A stretch of 5,429 nucleotides of DNA, taken from the NCBI GenBank assembly GCA_018500005.2, contig JAHBAP020000588.1:1-5429 (forward strand), read 5' to 3'. The notes under the pieces were generated by a model that saw only the letters and a program-made list of their open reading frames with translations, was not told where the DNA came from and did not search any database. The stretch's first letter is position 1, and the number at the start of each line of letters is the position of its first letter. Shown piece by piece: positions 1-5,416 of the stretch. The DNA is from Mycobacterium sp. (GTDB taxonomy: Bacteria; Actinomycetota; Actinomycetes; Mycobacteriales; Mycobacteriaceae). Both the position numbers and the translations under genes were made by a program.

Positions 1-1
1 C

Positions 2-721
<720 letters not shown>

Positions 722-740
722 GAATTAGGAAGCGTCAATC

Positions 741-1157
741 ATGTTGATTCCCCGCAAGGTTAAGCACCGTAAGCAGCACCACCCGAAGCAGCGTGGTATC
801 GCCAGCGGTGGCACCAGTGTGACCTTCGGTGACTACGGCATCCAGGCCCTGGGCCACGCCTACATCACCAACCGGCAGATCGAATCCGCCCGTATCGCCA
901 TCAACCGCCATATCAAGCGCGGTGGCAAGGTGTGGATCAACATCTTCCCGGACCGTCCGCTGACCAAGAAGCCGGCCGAAACCCGCATGGGTTCGGGCAA
1001 GGGCTCGCCGGAATGGTGGGTTGCCAATGTCAAGCCCGGCCGGGTGCTCTTCGAGCTGAGCTACCCCGACGAGAAGATCGCCCGGGAAGCGCTGACCCGC
1101 GCGATCCACAAGCTGCCTATCAAGGCACGCATCGTGACCCGAGAGGAGCAGTTCTGA
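741..1157 (+). CDS. rplP: 50S ribosomal protein L16
   Basis: L16 is a large-subunit protein near the peptidyl-transferase centre and the A-site tRNA. The 138-residue length is the usual one for actinobacteria and the protein looks complete. It starts [15 protein letters not shown], typical of the family. The conserved L16 block [10 protein letters not shown] lies at residues 82-91 and is followed by [15 protein letters not shown]. The start is fixed by a Shine-Dalgarno AGGAAG at 728-733, 7 nt before the ATG. It lies in the S10 operon between rpsC and rpmC, and its TGA stop shares one base with the rpmC ATG, which suggests translational coupling. Nothing unusual was seen. Confidence 0.98.
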   Translation: MLIPRKVKHRKQHHPKQRGIASGGTSVTFGDYGIQALGHAYITNRQIESARIAINRHIKRGGKVWINIFPDRPLTKKPAETRMGSGKGSPEWWVANVKPGRVLFELSYPDEKIAREALTRAIHKLPIKARIVTREEQF

Positions 1158-1390
1158 TGGCAGTGGGCGTCAACGCCGGCGAGCTGCGCGAGCTGAGCGA
1201 AGAAGATCTGACCGACAAGCTGCGGCAGTCCAAGGAAGAGCTGTTCAACCTGCGCTTCCAGATGGCTACCGGGCAGCTGTCCAACAACCGTCGGCTCCGG
1301 ACCGTTCGTCAGGAGATTGCACGCATCTACACGGTGCTGCGTGAACGTGAACTGGGTCTGGCCGCCGGACCCGATGGTAAGGATTCGTAA
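1157..1390 (+). CDS. rpmC: 50S ribosomal protein L29
   Basis: L29 binds 23S rRNA near the polypeptide exit tunnel, in the region where nascent-chain factors dock. The protein has 77 residues beginning [13 protein letters not shown] and carries the family signature [20 protein letters not shown] (residues 28-47), followed by [16 protein letters not shown]. It is almost entirely helical with alternating charge, as expected for the two-helix L29 fold. The frame is open upstream to an ATG at 932 inside rplP, but homology begins only at 1157. There an ATG overlaps the rplP stop (TGATG) and is preceded by AGGAG at 1144-1148 with 8 nt spacing. The stop TAA overlaps the rpsQ start. Confidence 0.97.
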   Translation: MAVGVNAGELRELSEEDLTDKLRQSKEELFNLRFQMATGQLSNNRRLRTVRQEIARIYTVLRERELGLAAGPDGKDS

Positions 1391-1683
1391 TGGCTGAAGC
1401 AGGTTCCAAGCACACCCCGGCTACCGAGAAGCCCCGCGGTCGCCGCAAGACCGCGATCGGCTATGTCGTGAGCGACAAGATGGACAAGACCATCGTCGTC
1501 GAGATCGAGTCGCGTGCCCAGCACCCCAAGTACGGCAAGATCATCCGGACGACCAAGAAGGTCAAGGCCCACGACGAGCAAGGTACCGCCGGCATCGGCG
1601 ACCGTGTTTCGTTGATGGAGACCCGGCCGCTGTCGGCCACCAAGCGCTGGCGCCTGGTGGAGGTCCTTGAGCGGGCCAAGTAA
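1390..1683 (+). CDS. rpsQ: 30S ribosomal protein S17
   Basis: S17 is a primary 16S rRNA-binding protein of OB-fold type that helps 30S assembly. The ORF gives 97 residues. The first 20 or so are a basic, probably disordered extension (KPRGRRKTA). The OB-fold follows with [17 protein letters not shown] (residues 24-40) and [13 protein letters not shown] (45-57). The S17 signature [18 protein letters not shown] is at residues 70-87. The ATG overlaps the rpmC stop (TAATG) and has AAGGA at 1379-1383, 6 nt upstream. It is the last ribosomal gene before a strong terminator, so the S10 operon appears to end here, as in other mycobacteria. Confidence 0.97.
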   Translation: MAEAGSKHTPATEKPRGRRKTAIGYVVSDKMDKTIVVEIESRAQHPKYGKIIRTTKKVKAHDEQGTAGIGDRVSLMETRPLSATKRWRLVEVLERAK

Positions 1684-1700
1684 CCCGGCACGTTCTCCCG

Positions 1701-1731
1701 AATGCCCACCGCTTGGCGCGGTGGGCATTTT
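1701..1731 (+). terminator. Intrinsic terminator of the S10 ribosomal operon
   Basis: There is a perfect 12-bp inverted repeat, AATGCCCACCGC (1701-1712) and GCGGTGGGCATT (1718-1729), with a 5-nt loop TTGGC. The right arm runs into TTTT (1728-1731). It begins 18 nt after the rpsQ stop. The U-tract is short, as is common in actinobacteria. It separates the ribosomal operon from the signalling cluster, implying that the downstream genes have their own promoter or depend on read-through. Confidence 0.9.
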
Positions 1732-1754
1732 GGTCTTAAAGTCCCATTTGCCGG

Positions 1755-1760
1755 TAGTTC
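1755..1760 (+). promoter_or_regulatory. TAGTTC motif upstream of the fusion gene
   Basis: TAGTTC lies in the 52-nt gap between the terminator and the fusion gene, 23 nt before its ATG. The same hexamer occurs at 3885-3890, 5083-5088 and 5114-5119, all in intergenic DNA. It could be an operator or part of a promoter; the function is inferred only from recurrence. No convincing -35/-10 pair was found in this gap. Confidence 0.25.
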
Positions 1761-1783
1761 TGGGCGACCAACGAGGCAGGGAA

Positions 1784-3061
1784 ATGACAACCGCACCCGA
1801 TGAGCGAACGTCGGTTCCCGTTGCGACGCTCGATTTCGACTATTCGGGCGATCGCGCGCTGGGTCGGCGCGGCCTGCGCCCACCGCACCCCAGGGTCAGT
1901 ATCGTGGTCCCCGCCAAGGGGGAAGCCGACAACATCCGCGAGATCCTGCCCTACCTCGGTGGCTTTTTCGAGGTCGTCGTCGTGGTATCGGCCGACGACG
2001 ACGAGTCGGCCCGTGCTGCACATGAGGCCCTCCCGTCGGCGCGGGTGGTTTACCAAACCCGTAAGGGCAAGGGCAATGCGCTGGTGTGTGGGTTTGAGGA
2101 GGCGAACGGCGATGTCATCGTCACCTTCGATATCGACGGGTCGGCGGATCCGCACGAGATTCCGCGCTTCGTCGAAGCCCTGACCCGGGGCGCCGATCTG
2201 GCGAAGGGCAGCAGATTCGCTCCCGGTGGGGGAAGCCAGGACATCACCCAGTTCCGGTCGATAGGGAACTACGGACTCAACCTGCTGGCCTCCGGGCTGA
2301 CCGGAACGCGATTCAGTGACCTGTGCTACGGCTTCAACGCCTTCTGGGCCGATCAACTCCCCATGCTCTGCTTGCCGGACACCGAGACGGCAGATCCTCA
2401 GACCGGTGACGGCTTCGAGATCGAAACCATGATCATCGGCAGATTCGCCTTCGCCAGGGCCATCATCATCGAGGTTCCCAGTTACGAGTACGACCGCTAT
2501 TACGGCGCGACCAATCTCAATGCAATCCGTGACGGTTTCCGCGTGCTCTGGACCATCCTGCGGGATCGGCTCCACGGCCGGCGGTACCGGGAACTGGCTA
2601 AACGCCTTCGGTCGGCCGGTACAGCGGTGGGAAAGCCGTTCTGGATGCTGGCGAATCCGAGGGCTGAGGCAATGGAGGCCGCCGGCCCGGACTTCTCCGC
2701 GGAGATCCAGCGAACGCTCGACGAGGCCTGGGCGACCCACAGCGAAGTGCCGCAGCCGGTTCGGATGGAACTGGCCATCGCCGCTGCGGAGGTCAGCAAC
2801 AACATCCTCGACCACGCCGGACGCGGTCGGGATCTGCGGATCCGGATGAACCTGTGGGTGTTCGACGACCATGTGCGCATCGAGTTCACCGACAACGGCC
2901 TGCCCGCCGAGGTCGACCTCGCGGCGGTCAGCATGCCCGATGTGATGGCCGAGAATGGTCGCGGGCTTCCCCTTGCGCGGGCGTCCCTCAGCGAATTGTC
3001 CTACCGGCGTGACGGGGACAGTAACCACTGGGTGCTGGTCAGCCGACACTTTGGCCGCTGA
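1784..3061 (+). CDS. Family 2 glycosyltransferase fused to an RsbW-like GHKL ATPase
   Basis: A 425-residue two-domain protein. Residues about 37-262 are a GT-A glycosyltransferase of the DPM1-like GT2 group: RVSIVVPAKGEADNI (37-51), KGKGNAL (94-100), a DxD-type metal/nucleotide-sugar motif D116-I-D118 in FDIDGSADPHEIPRF, CYGFNAFW (181-188), GDGFEIET (208-215) and NLNAIRDGFRVLWTILRDR (244-262). No membrane segment is visible. After a basic linker, residues about 303-425 form a HATPase_c_2 domain: N box with E336 and N340, G1 box FTDNGLPAEVDL (368-379), G2 box GRGLPLARA (392-400). ATPases of this type are serine kinases that hold sigma factors and are countered by STAS proteins. The ATG at 1784 is chosen for GAGG at 1773-1776; a longer TTG version from 1667 would overlap rpsQ and run through the terminator. 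Sugar donor, acceptor and partner are unknown. The fusion suggests partner-controlled glycosylation. Confidence 0.9.
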   Translation: MTTAPDERTSVPVATLDFDYSGDRALGRRGLRPPHPRVSIVVPAKGEADNIREILPYLGGFFEVVVVVSADDDESARAAHEALPSARVVYQTRKGKGNALVCGFEEANGDVIVTFDIDGSADPHEIPRFVEALTRGADLAKGSRFAPGGGSQDITQFRSIGNYGLNLLASGLTGTRFSDLCYGFNAFWADQLPMLCLPDTETADPQTGDGFEIETMIIGRFAFARAIIIEVPSYEYDRYYGATNLNAIRDGFRVLWTILRDRLHGRRYRELAKRLRSAGTAVGKPFWMLANPRAEAMEAAGPDFSAEIQRTLDEAWATHSEVPQPVRMELAIAAAEVSNNILDHAGRGRDLRIRMNLWVFDDHVRIEFTDNGLPAEVDLAAVSMPDVMAENGRGLPLARASLSELSYRRDGDSNHWVLVSRHFGR

Positions 3062-3137
3062 TTGAGCCGTCGATGCGGCGGCCGGTGACGTAGACTTTGC
3101 CCGTCGCGGAGCCTAAGCAGCGGTGCGACCCGATCCG

Positions 3138-3142
3138 AAAGG
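3138..3142 (+). promoter_or_regulatory. Ribosome binding site deciding the STAS gene start
   Basis: AAAGG at 3138-3142 precedes three consecutive in-frame start codons, ATG 3145, ATG 3148 and GTG 3151, with gaps of 2, 5 and 8 nt. Spacing favours 3148 or 3151 and argues against the longer frame that could begin at a TTG at 3097. Confidence 0.5.
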
Positions 3143-3147
3143 TAATG

Positions 3148-3489
3148 ATGGTGGACTGCCCGACGAGGACGCTCGATTCCGGCGTGGTGGTCATCCGCCC
3201 GGAGGGGCGGCTGAACATGATGGCGGCCCCGGGACTGCGCGAGCAACTCCACAATCTCGTGCAAAGTGGTCACACCCGACTGGTGGTCGAACTCTCCGGT
3301 GTGGAAACCATTGACTCGTCCGGTCTGGGAGCACTGATCTCGGGGCTGAAGGCGGCCCGGCAGAGCGGCGGCGATTTGCGGATCTCCGCCCCCGGTGAGC
3401 AGGCGTTGGCGGTCCTGGAGTTGACCAACCTCAACCGGGTACTCAAGTCGTATGAGTCCGCCGACGACGCCTTCGATGATAACCCCTGA
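3148..3489 (+). CDS. STAS-domain anti-sigma-factor antagonist (RsbV/SpoIIAA type)
   Basis: A 113-residue single STAS domain. Proteins of this family bind GHKL anti-sigma kinases when unphosphorylated, releasing the sigma factor, and are inactivated by serine phosphorylation. Visible features are VVIRPEGRLNMMAAPGL (residues 14-30), the strand TRLVVELSG (43-51), and the diagnostic loop T54-I-D56-S57-S58-G59-L-G. S57 aligns with the SpoIIAA phosphorylation site, so the switch should be functional. GGDLRISAPGEQALAVLEL and NRVLKSYES complete the fold. It lies 86 nt after the fusion gene, and its 3' end overlaps the next ATPase gene by 14 nt, which makes that ATPase its most probable partner. The start is one of three adjacent codons (3145, 3148, 3151). 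The target sigma factor is not encoded here. Other STAS roles outside sigma control, such as phosphatase or cyclase control, are possible. Confidence 0.9.
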   Translation: MVDCPTRTLDSGVVVIRPEGRLNMMAAPGLREQLHNLVQSGHTRLVVELSGVETIDSSGLGALISGLKAARQSGGDLRISAPGEQALAVLELTNLNRVLKSYESADDAFDDNP

Positions 3490-3877
3490 GCATCACGTAC
3501 TGAGCACGAGCGCGTCACCTGAGGCGCTCGAGGAATTCGACGGACTTCTCGCCAAGACCTGGTCGTCTAGCGGCCATGTTCCGGAGATGACCAGGATCCA
3601 GGTCGGTATCGCCGTCGGCGAGATCGGCGCGAACATCATCAGGTACTCCGGTTCGGCCACCATCCGGATGGAAGTCAAAGCTCTGCCCAACGAGGTATGG
3701 GTGGAGTTCGAAGACAACGGGATCCCGGCCCAGGTGGACCTGGACAGTGTCACCCTGCCGGAGGACATGGCCGAAGCCGGTCGCGGCCTTGCGCTGGCCC
3801 GGGCTGCCCTGGCGAAGTTGTCCTACCGCCGCGACACGGTTAACCACTGGACCCTGGTAAGCAAGCGCTTCGGCTGA
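3476..3877 (+). CDS. Stand-alone RsbW-like GHKL ATPase / anti-sigma kinase
   Basis: A 133-residue HATPase_c_2 protein, the length of the RsbW/SpoIIAB family. The N box is VGEIGANIIRYSG (residues 47-59) with E49 and N53. The His that follows in its two paralogs (DHAG, EHAG) is Tyr here. The G1 box is FEDNGIPAQVDL (78-89) and the G2 box GRGLALARAAL (102-112), followed by LSYRRDTVNHWTLVSKRFG to the C-terminus. It most resembles the ATPase half of the upstream fusion protein. The start is uncertain: ATG 3476 overlaps the STAS stop by 14 nt, while ATG 3452 would add eight residues; neither has a good Shine-Dalgarno, so translation is probably coupled to the STAS gene. It probably phosphorylates and is antagonised by that STAS protein. 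Its own target cannot be read from the window. Confidence 0.88.
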   Translation: MITPEHHVLSTSASPEALEEFDGLLAKTWSSSGHVPEMTRIQVGIAVGEIGANIIRYSGSATIRMEVKALPNEVWVEFEDNGIPAQVDLDSVTLPEDMAEAGRGLALARAALAKLSYRRDTVNHWTLVSKRFG

Positions 3878-3884
3878 GGCGGGC

Positions 3885-3898
3885 TAGTTCCAGAACTG
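3885..3898 (+). promoter_or_regulatory. Palindromic TAGTTC-CA-GAACTG element
   Basis: AGTTC (3886-3890) and GAACT (3893-3897) form a perfect 5-bp inverted repeat around CA, within a copy of the recurring TAGTTC motif. It lies 8 nt after the second ATPase gene stop, in the 70-nt gap before the third. A symmetric site of this size would suit a dimeric regulator, and it is too short to be a terminator. The function is inferred. Confidence 0.25.
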
Positions 3899-3947
3899 CT
3901 CCAATGATTTATGGGTCGGTGGCGCCGATTCGGTCAACATTGTTGCC

Positions 3948-4373
3948 GTGCTCGCAGAATCCTGGGTCTTTGAGGCGTGGACCGGGCCTGCCACATTGGA
4001 CCAGATCGGAAATGGTCTGGACAGTGTGTGGGAGGCCCACCCCCACGTCCCCGAATCGGTTCGAATGCAGGTCGGCATCGCGGCAGCGGAGATCGGCGCC
4101 AACATCGTCGAACACGCTGGAGCGGACCGCCCGGTCCGGATGAGGATGCGGGTTCGGGTCGGGGGCGACCAGGTCACGATCGGTTTTACCGATGACGGCG
4201 GTCCGGCCGACGTCGATCTGGGATTCGTCTACCAGCCCGACCAGATGGCCGAACGCGGCCGCGGCCTGGCGATGGCGAAGGAAGTGCTGGCCGGGTTGGA
4301 CTACCGCCGCCGGTCGCTCAACTACTGGTCGTTGGAAAGCCGACGGTTCGGTAGTGCTATCCGCGGGACGTGA
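3948..4373 (+). CDS. Second stand-alone RsbW-like GHKL ATPase
   Basis: A 141-residue HATPase_c_2 protein paralogous to the two preceding ATPase modules. The N box is AAAEIGANIVEHAG (residues 45-58) with E48 and N52. The G1 box is FTDDGGPADVDL (80-91), with D82 conserved and Asp replacing the Asn of the paralogs. The G2 box GRGLAMAKEVL is at 104-114, and the tail is DYRRRSLNYWSLESRRFG. The only usable start is GTG 3948, since an in-frame TAG lies at 3885 and no ATG or other GTG occurs between. No Shine-Dalgarno precedes it, so initiation may be weak or leaderless. No second STAS gene accompanies it. It may share the upstream antagonist or act on another partner as serine kinase or anti-sigma factor. 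Its 3' end overlaps the convergent regulator gene by 17 bp. Confidence 0.87.
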   Translation: MLAESWVFEAWTGPATLDQIGNGLDSVWEAHPHVPESVRMQVGIAAAEIGANIVEHAGADRPVRMRMRVRVGGDQVTIGFTDDGGPADVDLGFVYQPDQMAERGRGLAMAKEVLAGLDYRRRSLNYWSLESRRFGSAIRGT

Positions 4374-5025
4374 ACCGGGCGGCCTGATAGACCCGGACCG
4401 CCTCCGCGCGGGATCCCACTCCCAATTTCTTGAGCAGGCTGTGCACGTGGTTTTTCACAGTGTTCAGCGTGACCGACAGGCGGGAAGCGATCTGCTGATT
4501 GGTCAGGCCTTGCTCGAGCAGTTCCAGGATCTCGTTCTCGCGGGCGGTCAGCGAGTCGGTCGACGAGTCCGGATTGGTTTGGGTTGCGAAGGCGTAGACC
4601 CGTCGCATCAGAACCCCGGAGACCTCAGAGGAGCACTGTGCCTGGCCCTGACCGGCGGTGCGTACCAACTCCAGCAGGTGCTCAAATGATTCGCTGCGCA
4701 GATGCAGACCGGAAACTCCTGACTCAGCCGCGGCGATGATCTCCGACTCGCGGTCCGTCGACAATCCGAAGATGACCACTTTGGTGGCGGCGTCGATATC
4801 CAGACTGACCTGAAGCAGTGTGGTGCTGTCGGGAGTGCTGACGTTGAGCAGGATCACGTCTACATTGCGGTGGTCTATCGCACTGAACAGCGACGGCAGG
4901 TCCCATGCGCAACTGGCTTCCACACCGTTGGCGTTCAGTTGAGCACTAAGACATTCCCGGGCGAGCCGGTCGTCGTCGACGACGACGACCGCCATACGGC
5001 TCGAGCCAGGCGCGGTTACCGACAT
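4357..5025 (-). CDS. LuxR/NarL-type response regulator with degenerate receiver
   Basis: A 222-residue protein, the normal length for NarL-family regulators. Residues about 11-127 form a receiver: MAVVVVDDDRLARECL with acidic residues D17-D19, then VDVILLNVSTPD, where the phosphoacceptor position is N61 instead of Asp. S89 occupies the Ser/Thr site in VVIFGLS, and R110 replaces the conserved Lys (GLHLRSES). Two key phosphorylation residues are therefore lost. Residues about 159-209 are an intact LuxR helix-turn-helix (LTARENEILELLEQGLTNQQ, then VKNHVHSLLKKLGV). It probably binds DNA as a dimer, independent of a sensor kinase; no kinase is nearby. The ATG at 5025 is preferred; a TTG at 5037 would add four residues and neither has a strong Shine-Dalgarno. 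It is convergent with the ATPase operon and divergent from the small membrane gene, so either may be a target. Confidence 0.92.
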   Translation of the reverse strand: MSVTAPGSSRMAVVVVDDDRLARECLSAQLNANGVEASCAWDLPSLFSAIDHRNVDVILLNVSTPDSTTLLQVSLDIDAATKVVIFGLSTDRESEIIAAAESGVSGLHLRSESFEHLLELVRTAGQGQAQCSSEVSGVLMRRVYAFATQTNPDSSTDSLTARENEILELLEQGLTNQQIASRLSVTLNTVKNHVHSLLKKLGVGSRAEAVRVYQAARFTSRG

Positions 5026-5080
5026 AGTGATGCTCAAGCGTACTGATCATTCGTGCGGCGGGGACTATGAGGTCCGCCGA

Positions 5081-5119
5081 TCTAGTTCCCGACGGGATCC
5101 GATGGTCCAGGTCTAGTTC
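5081..5119 (+). repeat. Direct repeat TCTAGTTC, 31-bp period
   Basis: The octamer TCTAGTTC occurs at 5081-5088 and again at 5112-5119 in the same orientation. A 31-bp offset places both on one face of the helix. The core TAGTTC also lies upstream of the fusion gene (1755) and of the third ATPase gene (3885), so these are candidate binding sites for one regulator, perhaps the LuxR protein encoded next door. Confidence 0.4.
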
Positions 5120-5210
5120 ATAAATAAGCCTATTAGTCCATTTTCTTGCGTGTTCGGATCACGGAGCATTGTCTACAGAGGTCGGAATAGCCCCGGCCCG
5201 GCGATATTCA

Positions 5211-5218
5211 AGAGGTGG
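5211..5218 (+). promoter_or_regulatory. Strong ribosome binding site of the small membrane protein gene
   Basis: AGAGGTGG, a close match to the anti-Shine-Dalgarno complement, ends 5 nt before the ATG at 5224. It is the best such site in the non-ribosomal part of the window and fixes the start of the short ORF. Confidence 0.8.
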
Positions 5219-5223
5219 TTGTC

Positions 5224-5385
5224 ATGACCAGTGGCATTCTTCATTCGGATCTGACAGCGCCCCAGTCGATGCGCCCGCAGTTCGACCACACACTTCGGCC
5301 CAGGTTGACGGCCGTAATCTTTTTGGTGCTGACGCTGCTTCTCATCGCGTTCTTCGTCTACGGGCAGATGGCGCCCGGCGCCTGA
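5224..5385 (+). CDS. Small single-pass membrane protein, function unknown
   Basis: A 53-residue ORF. The N-terminal 27 residues are hydrophilic and Pro/Arg-containing (MTSGILHSDLTAPQSMRPQF, then DHTLRPR). A strongly hydrophobic helix follows at about residues 28-46 (LTAVIFLVLTLLLIAFFVY), then a short tail GQMAPGA. Arginines before the helix predict N-in, C-out topology by the positive-inside rule. There is no lipobox or obvious cleavage site. A strong Shine-Dalgarno at 5211-5218 and a coherent membrane-protein profile support it as a real gene despite its size. It is divergent from the LuxR-type regulator across a 198-bp region with repeated motifs, so that regulator may control it. I do not recognise the family. 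A different frame (5169-5408) also crosses this stretch but lacks both a ribosome site and any sensible composition. Confidence 0.75.
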   Translation: MTSGILHSDLTAPQSMRPQFDHTLRPRLTAVIFLVLTLLLIAFFVYGQMAPGA

Positions 5386-5399
5386 CCTGTCGCCGACGG

Positions 5400-5416
5400 G
5401 CCCGGTGAGGCCGGGC
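5400..5416 (+). terminator. GC-rich hairpin after the small membrane protein gene
   Basis: GCCCGG (5400-5405) and CCGGGC (5411-5416) form a perfect 6-bp stem with a TGAGG loop, 14 nt after the stop codon. No T-run follows within the 13 bases left in the window. Hairpins lacking a U-tract are proposed terminators in mycobacteria, so the call is tentative. Confidence 0.4.

Larger units (their letters stand above)
5026..5223. promoter_or_regulatory. Divergent intergenic region between regulator and small membrane gene
   Basis: This 198-bp non-coding stretch must hold the promoters of both flanking genes. It contains two copies of TCTAGTTC (5081-5088 and 5112-5119) 31 bp apart, close to three helical turns. 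It also has an inverted GGACTA (5062-5067) / TAGTCC (5134-5139) pair and an AT-rich stretch (about 5117-5147) unlike the rest of the window. TTGCGT at 5146-5151 is a possible -35 for the rightward gene, but no well-spaced -10 hexamer was convincing. No ORF or RNA gene was seen. Confidence 0.5.

Noticed and set aside
1667..1783. N-terminal extension of the fusion protein from a TTG at 1667
   Set aside because: It would overlap rpsQ, run through the 12-bp terminator stem and encode residues unrelated to the glycosyltransferase fold. The ATG at 1784 has GAGG upstream and a normal start context.
1736..3049. Long open frame of 437 codons on the - strand
   Set aside because: It lies wholly antisense to the fusion gene, which has clear domain motifs. 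Such frames are common opposite GC-rich genes, and the translation shows no recognisable domain.
3053..3083. Possible terminator: GGCCGC (3053-3058) paired with GCGGCC (3078-3083)
   Set aside because: The stem is only 6 bp with a 19-nt loop, it includes the fusion gene stop codon, and no T-run follows. Not strong enough to call.
3062..3096. Promoter TTGAGC (3062-3067) with TAGACT (3091-3096) before the STAS gene
   Set aside because: TAGACT fits the mycobacterial -10 pattern, but the spacer is 23 nt, too long, and no good -35 exists at 16-19 nt.
4192..4689. 165-codon + strand frame opposite the regulator gene
   Set aside because: It runs from inside the third ATPase gene in another frame and across the antisense of the helix-turn-helix. 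No domain or start signal was seen.
4969..4986. 18-bp perfect palindrome GTCGTCGTCGACGACGAC
   Set aside because: It is explained by codon repeats for the Val run and Asp triplet at the start of the receiver domain (VVVVDDD), not by a separate DNA site.
5169..5408. 79-codon open frame on the + strand overlapping the small membrane gene
   Set aside because: It lacks a ribosome site, is rich in Arg and Ala from out-of-frame reading, and conflicts with the better supported 5224-5385 gene.
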